The notes: generated from the sequence alone by a model not told the origin. A stretch of 64,000 nucleotides of DNA from Pseudoduganella rivuli (GCF_009674485.1 NZ_WKJJ01000007.1:124001-188000), one strand, 5' to 3'. Counted from the stretch's first letter, positions 1 to 9,687 are shown. Made by a program: numbers and translations.

Positions 1-94
1 ACATCCGGCGCACTTCATGGAACGCGTGATAGTTGAGTTAAATCGTTGCGCCACTTGGTGAATTTGATAAATCCGCGATGCAAGCCACAAATAG

Positions 95-120
95 CAAAAG
101 GCGGCCGAAGCCGCCTTTTG
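95..120 (-). terminator. Rho-independent terminator of the TonB receptor operon
   Basis: A perfect 10-bp stem (95-104 with 111-120) closes a six-base loop and its 3' arm ends in TTTTG on the minus strand. It lies about 30 bases after the stop codon of the receptor gene, so it probably ends the lipoprotein/receptor transcript. Bases 1-94 show nothing recognisable. Confidence 0.75.
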
Positions 121-150
121 CGTTGGCGCCGCACGCGGCGCCGTACGACA

Positions 151-3100
151 TCAGAAGGTGTAACCCATCGAAATGCGGAAGCTGCGGCCCGGGTTATACC
201 AGGAACGGCCCATCGCACCCGGCGCCTGCTGGTTGGTCTGCCTGGTGATCACGTTGGTCAGGTTGCTGGCGTTGAAGCTGCCCCATACATGATCGCTGAA
301 GCGGTAGTTGATACCCGCGTCCCACTGGCCCACGGCTTCCTGCCATACCGGCAAGCCCCAGCCCACGTCCTGCGGCGCGACGCCGCCGTTGGCGGCGATA
401 CGGACTGGATCGGCGCTGACGCCGTTGTTGCCCGACGCGCCATAGACACCGGTCGCCAGCAAGGTGCGGTCACGCCAGCTGTAGGCCAGGCGCGCCGACA
501 CCGGGCCCTGGTCGTACATGAACGCCGCATTGAAGGCGCGGCGGGACATGTATGGTACCGGCAAGTCGTTGAATGGCATGCCGTTGGTGTCGCAGCCATA
601 CAGTGCACCGCCAATCGACAGCGAACCGGCCGGGCAATATGGCAGCTTGAACGGGTGATACAGTTCTTGTTTGCCATCGATGTAAGTGAAGTTCGCCGAC
701 ACACCGAAGCCCTTGACCCATTCCGGCAATTTATCCAGGCCGGGAATCTTGTCCAGGTAAGTCATACCGGCAAGCTCCACACCACGCAAGTGCAGCTTGG
801 CGGCGTTGGCAGGTCCGGTGATGGTGAAGTCCTGATCGCTGCCGGCCAGGTCTTTCAAGGTGCGGGTATAAGTCTCGGACATGATGATGTCCTTGACTTT
901 CTTGTAGAACACCGCCGCGGTCAACGATTGGCCAGCTTGAGGATACCATTCCAGCGAGATGTCGAAGTTGGTGGCCTTGAGCGGCTTGAGTTTCACGTTA
1001 CCGTCGTTCTTGCCGGTATAGCTGACCATTTCGATGTTCTTGCCGGAAGGATCGCTCTTGACATCCTGAGACAGGGTGATGTACTCCTGCATCTGGTCAA
1101 AGCCGGGACGCGAGATACCCTGCGACAAGGCCAGGCGACCCTGCAGCTTGTCGGTGATGGCGGCCTTCAGGTTCAGGCTTGGAACCACGTCAATGTGGCT
1201 GGCCTTCAAATCCAGCGGCTCGTCGATGACGCCAAAGCGCGGCAGGGCGGGATTGGTCGTGGTGCCATATTGCGGCTTGAATACGGTATAACCATGGGCC
1301 ACGGTATTGGTGCGGATGACGCGCACGCCCAGGTTACCGTCGACCGGCACCTTCCAGTCGTCGAAACCAAAGCGCAAGGTGCCATGCAGCGCCTGGCTGC
1401 CCTCGCTGTGCTCGCTGACGAACTTCGGATCGGTCGGATCGTACATATCCGGTTTCCAGCCGTCGGCCGCGGTCGAGCAGTCGTTTTTGGCGCCGCTCCA
1501 TTGATTGCCCATTTGGCAGTTGTAAACCAATGCCTGCAGCAATTTTTTGTACGCTTCAGGCTTGTTCAGGATCACGTCCTTGGTCGGCACCACGATGGTT
1601 GGCGGCGCCGTCATGCGGCCATTGAAGAAATTCGGGTACGCGAAGGTTTCCACGGTGCCCAGGGCGGCATAGCGCGGATCGCTCAGGTAGCCGAAGTTCG
1701 GACGCGGCTGCCAGCCGCCGTTGTCGGCCAGCGTGGGCAACGTGCCCGGGATTTTGGTGGTGGCCACGCCCCATTCTTCCGAGAATGACTTCCAGCCGGT
1801 GCCGGCGTTCTTGTCCTTGCGCGACTTGCGCTCGGTGATACGCATGCCGAAGCGGAAATCGCGCAGCACAGGGGAATCGAAGACATATTTGCCGTCGACT
1901 TTCCACGCATACATATCGGCCTTGGCCTTGTTGCGGTCCGGCTGCGAGATATCCCAGTAATAGTTTTTCGGATCAGCCAGGAATGCGCGGCTCTTGTCGT
2001 CGAAGTTGAACGACGGTACCGAACCCGACACGTCCACCCCCATCCTTGGCACGAAGGTGCCGAGGTTGATCATGCCGAAGTCGCCGCTGTTGGTGGAGTG
2101 CACCCACTGCAAGTCATTCTGGAACGACCAGCTCTCGTTGGCTTGCCATTTGAAGTTCCACGCCAGTTCCCGCGTGCGGCCATGCACGTCGCTGGAATTG
2201 CGCGTCGTGCCCATTTTCAGCCCGCCTTCGGCAAACTGGTTGGCGCCGCGGCCAAGGGTCGGATAGCTGAGGACACCGGACTGGAACACGCCACGCGCGT
2301 CATACTTGGCGTCATCGTAATGAACGTAGTAAGGGTACTCGCCCGCCGTGAAGATACTGTTGCCAAAGGTCTCCGCATGGAAGCCGGAGTCGAAATACGT
2401 CAGCGACGACTCTTTACCGTTTTTCTTCCATTGCAGCGCGCCATAGAAGCCCTTGCGTTCGGACTCGCTATTGGTGGTCCCCCACTGCGCGCCAATCGGC
2501 ACCCAGACGGTCTGGCCTTTGACCAGGTCAGTGCGCGGGTAGTACACGGACTGGTCAATCGAGTCGGTGCGGTTGGTGTTTTTGTTGTACGACAAATCCA
2601 CCAGCGCGCCGAATTCGCCAAAGCTGTCGGTCTTCCACCGGTTCGAATACAGGCCCGAGAACGCCGGCGATTTGGTCTTGCCCAGTACCGCGTAATTTTC
2701 CGACATCGAGAAGGCGCCGAACTGTCCCTTGGAATCGAACGGCAGGCGCGTGCGCAGGTTGACCTGGCCGCTGATGCCGCCTTCGATCAACTCCGCCGAA
2801 GGGTTCTTGTACACGTCCACGCCGGCCATCAATTCCGGCGGCACGTCGCCCCAGCTCAATTCACGGCCCGGCCAGCCAGCCGAGAAGGATTCGCGGCCAT
2901 TGAGCGTGGACGAGCCCCACGACAGGCCGCGCACCTGGATGCCCGAACCTTCGACGTCGAAGCCCAGGCCATTGGCGGCCAGGTTGGCGCCGGTACGGGT
3001 GCGGTTACGGTCCATGGTCACGCCCACCACGCGCTGCAGCACTTCCGTGATGGATTTATCGGGCAGCTTGCCGGCCTCGTCGGCCACCACGGAATCCACG

Positions 3101-3315
3101 ATCAGGTCGGAATTACGCTTGATGGCGGCTGCATCTTCGTATTGCTTGCGCTGGCCGGTCACGACCACGACGTTGGTGCCTTCCTTGGCGACCGGTTCAT
3201 CGGCCCCCGTTTCTGCATACGCGTTACCGCACAACAGTGCGACCTGCGCCGCGGCAAACGCCAGCGCGGTCATTTTCAGTGGTTTGCGGTTGCTCATTGT
3301 CCCAATGTTTCTCAT
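151..3315 (-). CDS. TonB-dependent outer-membrane receptor, probably for oligosaccharides
   Basis: Outer-membrane TonB-dependent receptor of about 1054 residues. A signal peptide ending near GNAYA precedes a plug domain with the stretch 'DEAGKLPDKSITEVLQRVVGV', the usual start of the TonB_Xanth_Caul carbohydrate-receptor family. A long 22-strand-type barrel follows and the chain ends in 'SMGYTF' with the terminal Phe typical of outer-membrane barrels. I chose the ATG at 3315 because AGAGGA lies about nine bases upstream; an in-frame ATG at 3369 has no such site. The gene follows the lipoprotein gene at 3381-4703 by 65 bases on the same strand, so both probably use the promoter at 4865-4929. 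That promoter is shared with xyloglucan-type genes, so I infer uptake of xyloglucan oligosaccharides. The substrate is not proven by sequence. Confidence 0.88.
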   Translation of the reverse strand: MRNIGTMSNRKPLKMTALAFAAAQVALLCGNAYAETGADEPVAKEGTNVVVVTGQRKQYEDAAAIKRNSDLIVDSVVADEAGKLPDKSITEVLQRVVGVTMDRNRTRTGANLAANGLGFDVEGSGIQVRGLSWGSSTLNGRESFSAGWPGRELSWGDVPPELMAGVDVYKNPSAELIEGGISGQVNLRTRLPFDSKGQFGAFSMSENYAVLGKTKSPAFSGLYSNRWKTDSFGEFGALVDLSYNKNTNRTDSIDQSVYYPRTDLVKGQTVWVPIGAQWGTTNSESERKGFYGALQWKKNGKESSLTYFDSGFHAETFGNSIFTAGEYPYYVHYDDAKYDARGVFQSGVLSYPTLGRGANQFAEGGLKMGTTRNSSDVHGRTRELAWNFKWQANESWSFQNDLQWVHSTNSGDFGMINLGTFVPRMGVDVSGSVPSFNFDDKSRAFLADPKNYYWDISQPDRNKAKADMYAWKVDGKYVFDSPVLRDFRFGMRITERKSRKDKNAGTGWKSFSEEWGVATTKIPGTLPTLADNGGWQPRPNFGYLSDPRYAALGTVETFAYPNFFNGRMTAPPTIVVPTKDVILNKPEAYKKLLQALVYNCQMGNQWSGAKNDCSTAADGWKPDMYDPTDPKFVSEHSEGSQALHGTLRFGFDDWKVPVDGNLGVRVIRTNTVAHGYTVFKPQYGTTTNPALPRFGVIDEPLDLKASHIDVVPSLNLKAAITDKLQGRLALSQGISRPGFDQMQEYITLSQDVKSDPSGKNIEMVSYTGKNDGNVKLKPLKATNFDISLEWYPQAGQSLTAAVFYKKVKDIIMSETYTRTLKDLAGSDQDFTITGPANAAKLHLRGVELAGMTYLDKIPGLDKLPEWVKGFGVSANFTYIDGKQELYHPFKLPYCPAGSLSIGGALYGCDTNGMPFNDLPVPYMSRRAFNAAFMYDQGPVSARLAYSWRDRTLLATGVYGASGNNGVSADPVRIAANGGVAPQDVGWGLPVWQEAVGQWDAGINYRFSDHVWGSFNASNLTNVITRQTNQQAPGAMGRSWYNPGRSFRISMGYTF

Positions 3316-3380
3316 TGTATTTGTCCTCTTGTAAATGCCCTGGTTGCCGCCGCGCCAGGCGGCGGCCATTCAACCCGCTA

Positions 3381-4703
3381 TCACTGGAAGTAGATCGGGC
3401 CGGTCAGCTTGTACTCGGTCCGGTACTGGCCCGATGCATTGATCTTGTCCCCGTTCGGTTTTACCGCGGAGAACTTCATCCCGACGATCGGGGCCAGTTG
3501 CAACAGCGTGTCCACATCAAACCCGCTGAGGCCGCACGACTCGCCGATTGCAAACTCCTTCCTGAGATTAATGCTGTAATCCGCGGCGGCGGCGGTCGGC
3601 TGTACCGTGGCCTTCAGGGTCATGCCGCATGCATTGCCATCCGAGTCCTTCTGGGCGGGGTTGAAGAGTGGCAGGAACAGTTCAACGTTGAACTTGTTGT
3701 TGGTCGAGCCGTACCATTCAGCATTTTGCGCGAGATTGAAATGCAGCGCGTCCTGGAGGTCGATCAGGATGCCTCGAGGGTTCGGGCTGGCGGTAGCGAA
3801 AGAAGAGGATTTCAGGCTGCCGCGATACCAGCCGCCGGGCGACGCGAGATCGCCGTCAACGAGGCCGGGGCCGAACAGCGTGAACAATGCCGAGTTGTAA
3901 TCCCAGTCGCCTGGTTTCGGAGGTGCGCCCCAGTTCGCGGCAAAGGTGAAGGTCTTGCCATCGCTGGAAACCTGCGGATCGCAATCCTGGCACCACCATT
4001 GGTTACCCGGATGCCCGATGAAGCCTTCGTTGGTGGTACCGCTGTCCTTGTAGCCGGTCACGAAATTCAGCTTGGCCGGCTTTTCGGTGCCGATCGGGAT
4101 GCTCTTCTCCACGGTGGTCGCCGCATAGATATCATTGCCGGCCTGGCTGGCGACGACCGTGCACAGCCCGTTGGCGAGCGGCGTCATCGTCGTCCCGCTG
4201 ACCGTGCACACGGCAGGCGTCTTGCTCTCAAAGGTGACCGGGAGACCCGTGTCAAAGGTGGCGGACAGCGCTACTGGCGGCGCGCCGACCGGTTGCCAGC
4301 CCGGGTTCGGGAACTTGGTGATGAGCTGCGGGTTCTTGGGAATCACGAACAGCTGGCGCTGCGAAGCGGAAGCGTAGCCGTCGTAACCCGGCTGGGTCGC
4401 CGTGATCGAGCATTCGCCGGCTTTCAGCAGCGACACCATGTCGCCACTGATGGAGCAGACGTCCGGCGTATTGGACGTGTAGGTGATCGGGCCGCCGGAA
4501 CTGGCGGTGGCCTTCAGCTTCGTGGTGGTCGTTGGCTGGCCAGCCAGGGCAACCTTGCCACCGCCCGGGAACGGGAAGGAAACGGACTGAACCGCGCCGC
4601 CCTCTTTACCGCCACCGCCACCGCCGCCGCCGCACGCGGCCAATAATGTGACACAGGCCAATCCGACAGCGCTAAGCTGGATTCGCATCGCAGGTCTCCT
4701 CAT
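3381..4703 (-). CDS. Surface or periplasmic lipoprotein with Ig-like repeats, partner of the TonB receptor
   Basis: Lipoprotein of about 440 residues. The lipobox LLAAC is followed by a run of glycines as a flexible tether. Two imperfect repeats follow, each with a pattern like 'TPDVCSISG...LLKAGECSITA' and 'TPAVCTVSG...LANGLCTVVA', which resembles bacterial Ig-like folds with a conserved Cys pair. The C-terminal half, about 250 residues with Trp- and Asn-rich stretches such as 'EWYGSTNNKFNVELF', is not recognised. The start at 4703 has AAAGGA about seven bases upstream; an ATG at 4688 with GGAGA is also possible. Its place directly before the receptor recalls SusD-like or surface glycan-binding lipoproteins in Bacteroidetes, although it is not SusD by sequence. 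Glycan binding is an inference from this pairing. Confidence 0.7.
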   Translation of the reverse strand: MRRPAMRIQLSAVGLACVTLLAACGGGGGGGGKEGGAVQSVSFPFPGGGKVALAGQPTTTTKLKATASSGGPITYTSNTPDVCSISGDMVSLLKAGECSITATQPGYDGYASASQRQLFVIPKNPQLITKFPNPGWQPVGAPPVALSATFDTGLPVTFESKTPAVCTVSGTTMTPLANGLCTVVASQAGNDIYAATTVEKSIPIGTEKPAKLNFVTGYKDSGTTNEGFIGHPGNQWWCQDCDPQVSSDGKTFTFAANWGAPPKPGDWDYNSALFTLFGPGLVDGDLASPGGWYRGSLKSSSFATASPNPRGILIDLQDALHFNLAQNAEWYGSTNNKFNVELFLPLFNPAQKDSDGNACGMTLKATVQPTAAAADYSINLRKEFAIGESCGLSGFDVDTLLQLAPIVGMKFSAVKPNGDKINASGQYRTEYKLTGPIYFQ

Positions 4704-5020
4704 GATTTTTTCCTTTCTGTTATGTTTTTTAATTGCTCGTCGCGCGCATTGCCCAAGGGCGCGAAGCGGTACGGACGAGTTGCGCTGCCACTTCCACCGG
4801 TTGCGTTCACGGCTGCGAAGGATCTTCGGCCGGCATGGGCCGGAAATGACACTATGCAATTTGTATGGTGCAGGGAACGACGCAAGTCAGCAATTGCGAT
4901 AATCCTCAATTGGAGCAGTGAAATTTCGCAGTGGCCGGCAAGGCGCCGCATGGGGCGGGACTCGAACGGGGGGCGGCCAGGCCGCACGCGGCGGGCCTGG
5001 CGGTGGATGGAAGTGTGTGG
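4704..5020. other. Intergenic region holding the receptor-operon promoter
   Basis: These 317 bases separate the lipoprotein start from the 3' end of the broken GH95 gene. Apart from promoter block E (4865-4929, minus strand) I see no gene. The leader from the predicted -10 to the lipoprotein start would be about 160 bases, longer than for the other block copies. Confidence 0.5.
4865..4929 (-). promoter_or_regulatory. Shared promoter block, copy E
   Basis: Read on the minus strand: GAAATTTCAC, then about 31 bases to CAATTG, whose TTGCTG (4888-4893) can act as -35, then 17 bases and CACCAT (4865-4870) as -10. The same order and spacing occur at six other sites in the window. It would drive the lipoprotein/receptor pair. 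Confidence 0.6.
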
Positions 5021-7522
5021 TTATGGCAACGGGGCAACGCCGCGTAATGCGCCGTCAAGGCGTTGGCGACCCCTGGCGTCCAGCACGATGGAAACCAGCC
5101 GGTCGCCGTAGCGCAGCGCAACCTTGCCACCAGGCTTGCCCCGCAAGCGCAGGCTCGTCAGGCGCCCCCGGACCCAGTCGAGGTCGAGCTCGACGTTGCC
5201 GCGGGCGCGTACACCATGCAGCGCGCCGTCCGGCCACGCCTTGGGCAGGGCTGGCAAGATGCGGATCTCGCCGCCCCACGACTGCACCAGCATTTCCAGG
5301 ATGCCGGCGGCGCCACCGAAATTGCCGTCGATCTGGAAGGGCGGGTGCGCGTCGAACAGGTTGGGATAGGTGCGTTCCGGTCCCAGCAAACCCACCAGGA
5401 TCGCATGCGCCCGCTCGCCGTCACCCATGCGCGCCCACAGCGCCAGCCGCCACGCCGTGGCCCAGCCGGTCGAGCGGTCGCCGCGGGTATTGAGCGTGAC
5501 TTGCGCCGCCCGCACCAGCGCGGGCGTATCGCGTACGTTGATCTGTTCGCTGGGATAGACCCCATACAGGTGCGACACATGGCGGTGCTGCTGTTCGGGC
5601 GCGGCGCCATCCCAGTCTTCCAGCCATTCCTGCAACTGCCCCTGCGCGCCGATGCGGTCGGCGGGCAGGCGCGCGCGCGCGGCTGCCAGCAGGGTGGCAA
5701 AGGCCGTGTCGGGATCCTGCAACAGGCTGTGCGCCTGGAGGGTCCAGCCGAACAGGTCGCGCAGGATTTGCCGGTCCATGGCGGGGCCGGCGCAGACGGC
5801 GGTGCCGTGGGGATGCATGTTTTCCGGTGAAATCGACGGCGACGTGACCAGGCCGCGGCCTTTCGGATCCTCAACCAGCGTATCGGCAAAGAACAGCGCG
5901 GCGCCTTTCAACAGTGGATAGATGCGGCGCAAGTACGCGTCGTCGCGCTGGTAGTCGTAGTGGTCCCACAGCGTCTGGCACAGCCAGGCGCCGCCGGTGG
6001 GCCACAGGCCCCAGTTTGGTCCGTCGATCGGTGCGGTGGCGCGCCACAGGTCCGTGTTGTGATGGGCCACCCAGCCACGCGCGCCATAGCTGCTGCGCGC
6101 CGTGATGGCGCCGGTGACGGCCAGGTCTTCGACCATGCGCACCAGCGGTTCGACGCACTCGCCAAGATTGGCCGCCTGCGCCGGCCAGTAATTCATTTCG
6201 GTGTTGATGTTGATCGTGTACTTCGAGCCCCAGGGCGGGTTGGTTCCTTCGTTCCAGATCCCTTGCAGGTTCGCGGGCTGGCTTCCTGGCCGCGACGACG
6301 ACAGCAGCAGGTAACGGGCTTATTGGACGTACAGCGCCGCCAGCGCCGGATCGGGCCGGGTTTCCATGGCGGCGATGCGCTGATGTGTGGGGCGCGGATC
6401 GGCTTGCGCGCTGGCGGCGCCGAGCCGGATCGACATGCGGCCGAACAGCCCCTGGTGCGCCTGGACGTGCTCTTCCCTGAGGCGCCGGTACGGGATGCGC
6501 GCCGCCGCGTCGCTGTGCGCGCGCACCTTCGCGACGGGATCGGCGCTGGTGTCGGCGTAATTGACGTGGCTGGTCGCGCATGCCACCAGCAAGGTCACGG
6601 CGGTCGCGTCGCGGACCTGTATCTGGTCGTTGACGGCAGTGATCCTGCCGTCACCCACGGCCCGGATCCTGACCGCATAGCGCAGTGCCGAGGGGATGCC
6701 GGCGGCAGCGATATTCCTGCCTTCGACCAGCAGCGCCCCGTCGCCATCGGGCCGGATCGCCACGCTGGCGGGACGCGAACCGGCGGCGAGCGGTTCGCTC
6801 ACATCCCACGCTGCGCCGACGGCACGTGCCGCCTGGTTGGCGCCTTCATAGCGCGTGTCGCCGTATTTCGCGTCCGCCGGGTGGCGATAGCCGAGGTCGA
6901 AGTTCAGCAAGCCGCCTCCGGTCGCCGTCAGGCGCATCACGAGGGCTTGGCCGGGTACGCTGGCGAACACTTCGCGCACATACTGTGCCTTGCCGTTGGA
7001 AAAACGCGTGACGGCAATCGCCGTATCGAGGTCGAGCCTGCGCCGGTATCCGGCAGCGCCGGTCAATCCAATGAAATCAAGCAGCAGGTCGCCCGCGGCG
7101 CCGAAGGGCATTTGCGTGCCCGGCTTGCCGATCATGGCGACAGCGGCGAGATCCGAAGCTTCCTTGTATTTCCCCTGGTCGATCAGTGCGCGGACCTTGG
7201 GTAACGCATCGTGGAACTGTGGATTGTTGGGGTTGTAAGGGCCGCCGGCATACAGCGTGTCTTCGTTCAACTGCACACGTTCCTGTGCGACGCGCCCGAA
7301 CACCATGGCGCCGACCCTGCCGTTGCCGACCGGGAGGGCTTCAAGCCACTGGCCGGCAGGCTGGTCATACCACAGCGCCAGGCTTTCCCGGTCGCCACGC
7401 GTTTCCGCAATGACCGTCGCACGCGCCAGGCCAGGGAAGGCCGCGGCCAGCCCGGCCGATACCAGTAAGCGCCGCCGCGCCAATTTTGGCGTACTGGCGG
7501 TGCGGGGGACTGTGTCAGTCAA
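5021..7522 (-). pseudogene. GH95 alpha-1,2-L-fucosidase interrupted by one in-frame stop codon
   Basis: A GH95 gene of about 832 codons whose family removes terminal alpha-1,2-linked L-fucose by inversion. The reading frame is continuous from 7522 to 5021 except for a TAA at 6320-6322 (codon 401). Upstream it encodes a twin-arginine-like signal (RRRLLVSAG) and the N-terminal domain ('LPVGNGRVGAMVFG'). Downstream, in the same frame, comes the catalytic domain with 'NTEMNYWP', 'SPSISPEN' carrying the expected acid Glu, and 'PPFQIDGNFGG'. The stop falls in the segment read as 'ALYVQ*ARYLLLSSS'; the intact paralogue at 20327-22807 has 'ALYVQFGRYLLISSS'. One change from TAT or TAC would explain it. 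The start is probably TTG at 7522, with AGGAG six bases upstream. Without readthrough the product would be 400 residues lacking the catalytic half. Recent decay, a sequencing error or readthrough are all possible. Confidence 0.85.
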
Positions 7523-7540
7523 GTCGTTCTCCTGTTTTAA

Positions 7541-7555
7541 ATGTATAGAATACAT
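7541..7555. promoter_or_regulatory. Operator ATGTAT-AGA-ATACAT before the first GH95 gene
   Basis: A perfect 6-3-6 inverted repeat lies about 20 bases upstream of the GH95 start. Its flank TTTTAAAT is repeated at a second, weaker site at 7691-7705. Similar sites precede the other GH95 and one GH29 gene. The form fits a GntR-type operator (inference). Confidence 0.6.
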
Positions 7556-7591
7556 AGTTTGCAAGAACTGCCCCAGTTTTACCCGGCGTCT

Positions 7592-7656
7592 GTGAAATTT
7601 CATTGGCGCGCTGGTGATTTTTACAATTGTCGCCGCATCGGCATTGCCTGCACAAT
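7592..7656 (+). promoter_or_regulatory. Shared promoter block, copy A, for the fucose operon
   Basis: GTGAAATTTCAT (7592-7603), then CAATTG (7624-7629) overlapping a -35 TTGTCG (7627-7632), an 18-base spacer and a -10 CACAAT (7651-7656). The block points to the fucose operon that starts at 7739. Confidence 0.6.
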
Positions 7657-7690
7657 TCTTGAAGCACAGGCGGCGGATTGAATGTTTTAA

Positions 7691-7705
7691 ATTTATAGAA
7701 TACAA
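7691..7705. promoter_or_regulatory. Second operator-like site in the fucose-operon leader
   Basis: ATTTAT-AGA-ATACAA with the same TTTTAAAT flank as the site at 7541-7555, in the same orientation. It lies between promoter block A and the start codon at 7739, where a bound repressor could block transcription. Confidence 0.5.
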
Positions 7706-7738
7706 TTCGTCCATGATATTCAACCACGGAGCCGGGTA

Positions 7739-8068
7739 ATGCAAAGAATGGGCATGGTGATCGGGATCGCCCCCGAAAAAATCACGGAATACAAGGCGCT
7801 GCACGCGGCGGTCTGGCCGCAAGTGCTGGCCAGGCTGCTGCAAGCGAATGTGTGCAATTACACGATCTTCCTGCGCGAGCCGGAGAACCTGCTGTTCGGC
7901 TACTGGGAATACCACGGCAGCGATTTCGACGCCGATATGGCGATGGTCGCAGCCGATCCGGAAACCCGGCGCTGGTGGACGTTTTGCAGCCCGTGCCAGG
8001 TGCCGCTGGCCAGCCGCGCCGACGGCGAGCACTGGGCCATGATGGAACCCGTGTTTCATATGGACTGA
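7739..8068 (+). CDS. L-rhamnose/L-fucose mutarotase family protein
   Basis: A cytoplasmic protein of 109 residues of the RhaM/YiiL type (COG3254), which interconverts sugar anomers. It shows the family's start 'MQRMGMVIGIAPEKITEYKALHAAVWPQVLARL' in pieces, the His of 'LHAAVWP', and the closing 'MEPVFHMD'. The length is normal. GGAGCCGGGTA precedes the ATG. It is the first gene of the operon, and the neighbours make L-fucose a more likely substrate than L-rhamnose: the mutarotase would supply the anomer used by the sugar dehydrogenase at 9688. The role in fucose use is inferred from context. Confidence 0.82.
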   Translation: MQRMGMVIGIAPEKITEYKALHAAVWPQVLARLLQANVCNYTIFLREPENLLFGYWEYHGSDFDADMAMVAADPETRRWWTFCSPCQVPLASRADGEHWAMMEPVFHMD

Positions 8069-8133
8069 GTCTGGACCGAGGCGCCGGTGCGGCGCGGAAT
8101 ACCCCGATAGTTTTTGACACGAAGGAAGTCGTT

Positions 8134-8469
8134 ATGCCAACCACCCCGGCGCCCGATGCGCCACGCCTGCTGTTGATGTCGCCCGAAGACAATTGCCTGA
8201 TTGCCCGCACGCCGCTGGCCGCCGGCGAACGGGTGACCATCGATGGCGCCACCATTGTTTTGCCGGAAGCGGTCCCGCTGGGTTACAAGGTCGCGCGCAG
8301 CGCGCTGCGGCCCGGCGACAAGGTGCTGCGCTATGGGGCGCTGATCGGTTCGGTCACGGCCGCGGTGGCGCCGGGCGCCATGCTGCACACGCACAACCTG
8401 GCCAGCGATTACATTCCAACCTACACCCTGGACTCGGATGCCGGGTCCTTCATCGGGAGCACCCACTGA
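8134..8469 (+). CDS. UxaA-family dehydratase, small N-terminal (SAF-domain) subunit
   Basis: A protein of 111 residues that matches the N-terminal SAF domain of altronate dehydratase UxaA, with the phrase 'PLGYKVARSALRPGDKVLRYGALIGS' in pieces and 'LHTHNLASDY' near the end. In many bacteria this domain is fused to the large domain; here it is a separate gene, two bases before its partner at 8472. Campylobacter jejuni has the same split pair in its L-fucose locus. I infer that the two form an L-fuconate dehydratase giving 2-keto-3-deoxy-L-fuconate. GAAGGAAG gives a good ribosome site. Confidence 0.8.
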   Translation: MPTTPAPDAPRLLLMSPEDNCLIARTPLAAGERVTIDGATIVLPEAVPLGYKVARSALRPGDKVLRYGALIGSVTAAVAPGAMLHTHNLASDYIPTYTLDSDAGSFIGSTH

Positions 8470-8471
8470 TC

Positions 8472-9686
8472 ATGACTACCATGCCCGCACTGACCGGCTA
8501 CCCGCGCGCCGACGGCCGCAAGGGGATCCGCAATATCGTCGCCGTCGCCTATACGGTCGAATGCGCCCACCACGTGGCGCGCCTGATCGTCAACGCGTTT
8601 CCCGGACAGGAAGTGCACCTGATCGGCTTCCCTGGCTGTTATCCGAACGATTACGCCGACAAGATGATGAAGCGCCTGGTGACCCATCCGAACGTGGGTG
8701 CGGCGCTGATCGTGTCGCTGGGTTGCGAGAGCTTTAACCGGCGCAGCCTGGAAGAGGAAGCCGCCGCCAGCGGCCGGCCCGTCCACACCATCACCATCCA
8801 GCAAAACAGCGGCACCCGCACCAGCGTGGCGGACGGCATCGAATGGGTGCGCTGGGCGCGGGAAGCGCTGGCGCCGCAGCAACGCGTGCCGATGGCGCCG
8901 CACGAACTGGTGGTGGCCACCATTTGCGGCGGTTCCGACAGCACCAGCGGCATTACCGCCAATCCGGCGGTCGGCGTGGCGTTCGACCAGCTGGTCGCCG
9001 CCGGCGCCGCCTGCATCTTCGAAGAGACGGGTGAACTGGTGGGTTGCGAGTTCCACATGAAGCGGCGCGCCGCCACGCCGGAGTTGGGCGAGGCCATCGT
9101 CGACTGCGTGAACAAGGCGGCCCGTTATTACACGGTGCTGGGCCACGGCAGCTTTGCCCCCGGCAATGCGGATGGCGGCTTGACCACGCTGGAGGAAAAA
9201 TCGCTGGGCGCCTATGCCAAGAGCGGCGCGTCGCCGATCAGCGGCATCCTGAAACCGGGCGACCAGCCTGCGGCCGGCGGCTTGTACCTGCTGGACGTGG
9301 TGCCGGATGGCGAAGTGCGGTTCGGCTTCCCGAATATCTCCGACAATGCGGAAATCGTCGAGCTGATCGCCTGCGGCGCCCACGTCACGCTGTTTACCAC
9401 CGGGCGCGGCTCGGTGGTCGGCTCGGCGATTTCGCCCGTGATCAAGGTGTGCGCCAACCCGGCAACCTATGAACGCCTGTCCGAAGACATGGATGTCAAT
9501 GCCGGCCGCATCCTGTCCGGCGAGGCGTCGCTGCAGGAAGTCGGCGCCGAGATCGTCGACCTGGTGGCGCGCGTGGCCAACGGCGAGCAAAGCTGTTCGG
9601 AAGCGCTGGGCCACCAGGAATTCATCCTGACCTATAAACACTTCGATGCGGCCGGCCCTGGCTGCTTCCCGCTGAAGGCGGCCTGA
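8472..9686 (+). CDS. UxaA-family dehydratase, large subunit; probable L-fuconate dehydratase
   Basis: 404 residues equal to the C-terminal catalytic part of UxaA/GarD-type sugar-acid dehydratases. Visible marks are 'GYPRADGRKGIRN' at the start, 'LIGFPGCYPND', 'VSLGCES', 'TICGGSDSTSGITANPAVG' and 'TTGRGSVVGSAISPVIKVCANP'. The conserved Cys and Glu residues fit the metal site of this family. Classical UxaA acts on D-altronate. The flanking lactonase, FAH hydrolase, SDR and FucP genes point to L-fuconate instead (inference). It is translated with the small subunit at 8134 and is followed after one base by the dehydrogenase at 9688. Confidence 0.82.
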   Translation: MTTMPALTGYPRADGRKGIRNIVAVAYTVECAHHVARLIVNAFPGQEVHLIGFPGCYPNDYADKMMKRLVTHPNVGAALIVSLGCESFNRRSLEEEAAASGRPVHTITIQQNSGTRTSVADGIEWVRWAREALAPQQRVPMAPHELVVATICGGSDSTSGITANPAVGVAFDQLVAAGAACIFEETGELVGCEFHMKRRAATPELGEAIVDCVNKAARYYTVLGHGSFAPGNADGGLTTLEEKSLGAYAKSGASPISGILKPGDQPAAGGLYLLDVVPDGEVRFGFPNISDNAEIVELIACGAHVTLFTTGRGSVVGSAISPVIKVCANPATYERLSEDMDVNAGRILSGEASLQEVGAEIVDLVARVANGEQSCSEALGHQEFILTYKHFDAAGPGCFPLKAA

Positions 9687-9687
9687 C

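Noticed and set aside
46..1788. Plus-strand open frame of 580 codons
   Set aside because: It is a GC-driven shadow of the TonB receptor, without ribosome site or recognisable domain.
5871..6581. Possible frameshift in the first GH95 gene
   Set aside because: The open frames before and after the break (ending 6320 and beginning 6196) are in the same phase and translate without gap, so there is one nonsense codon and no frameshift.
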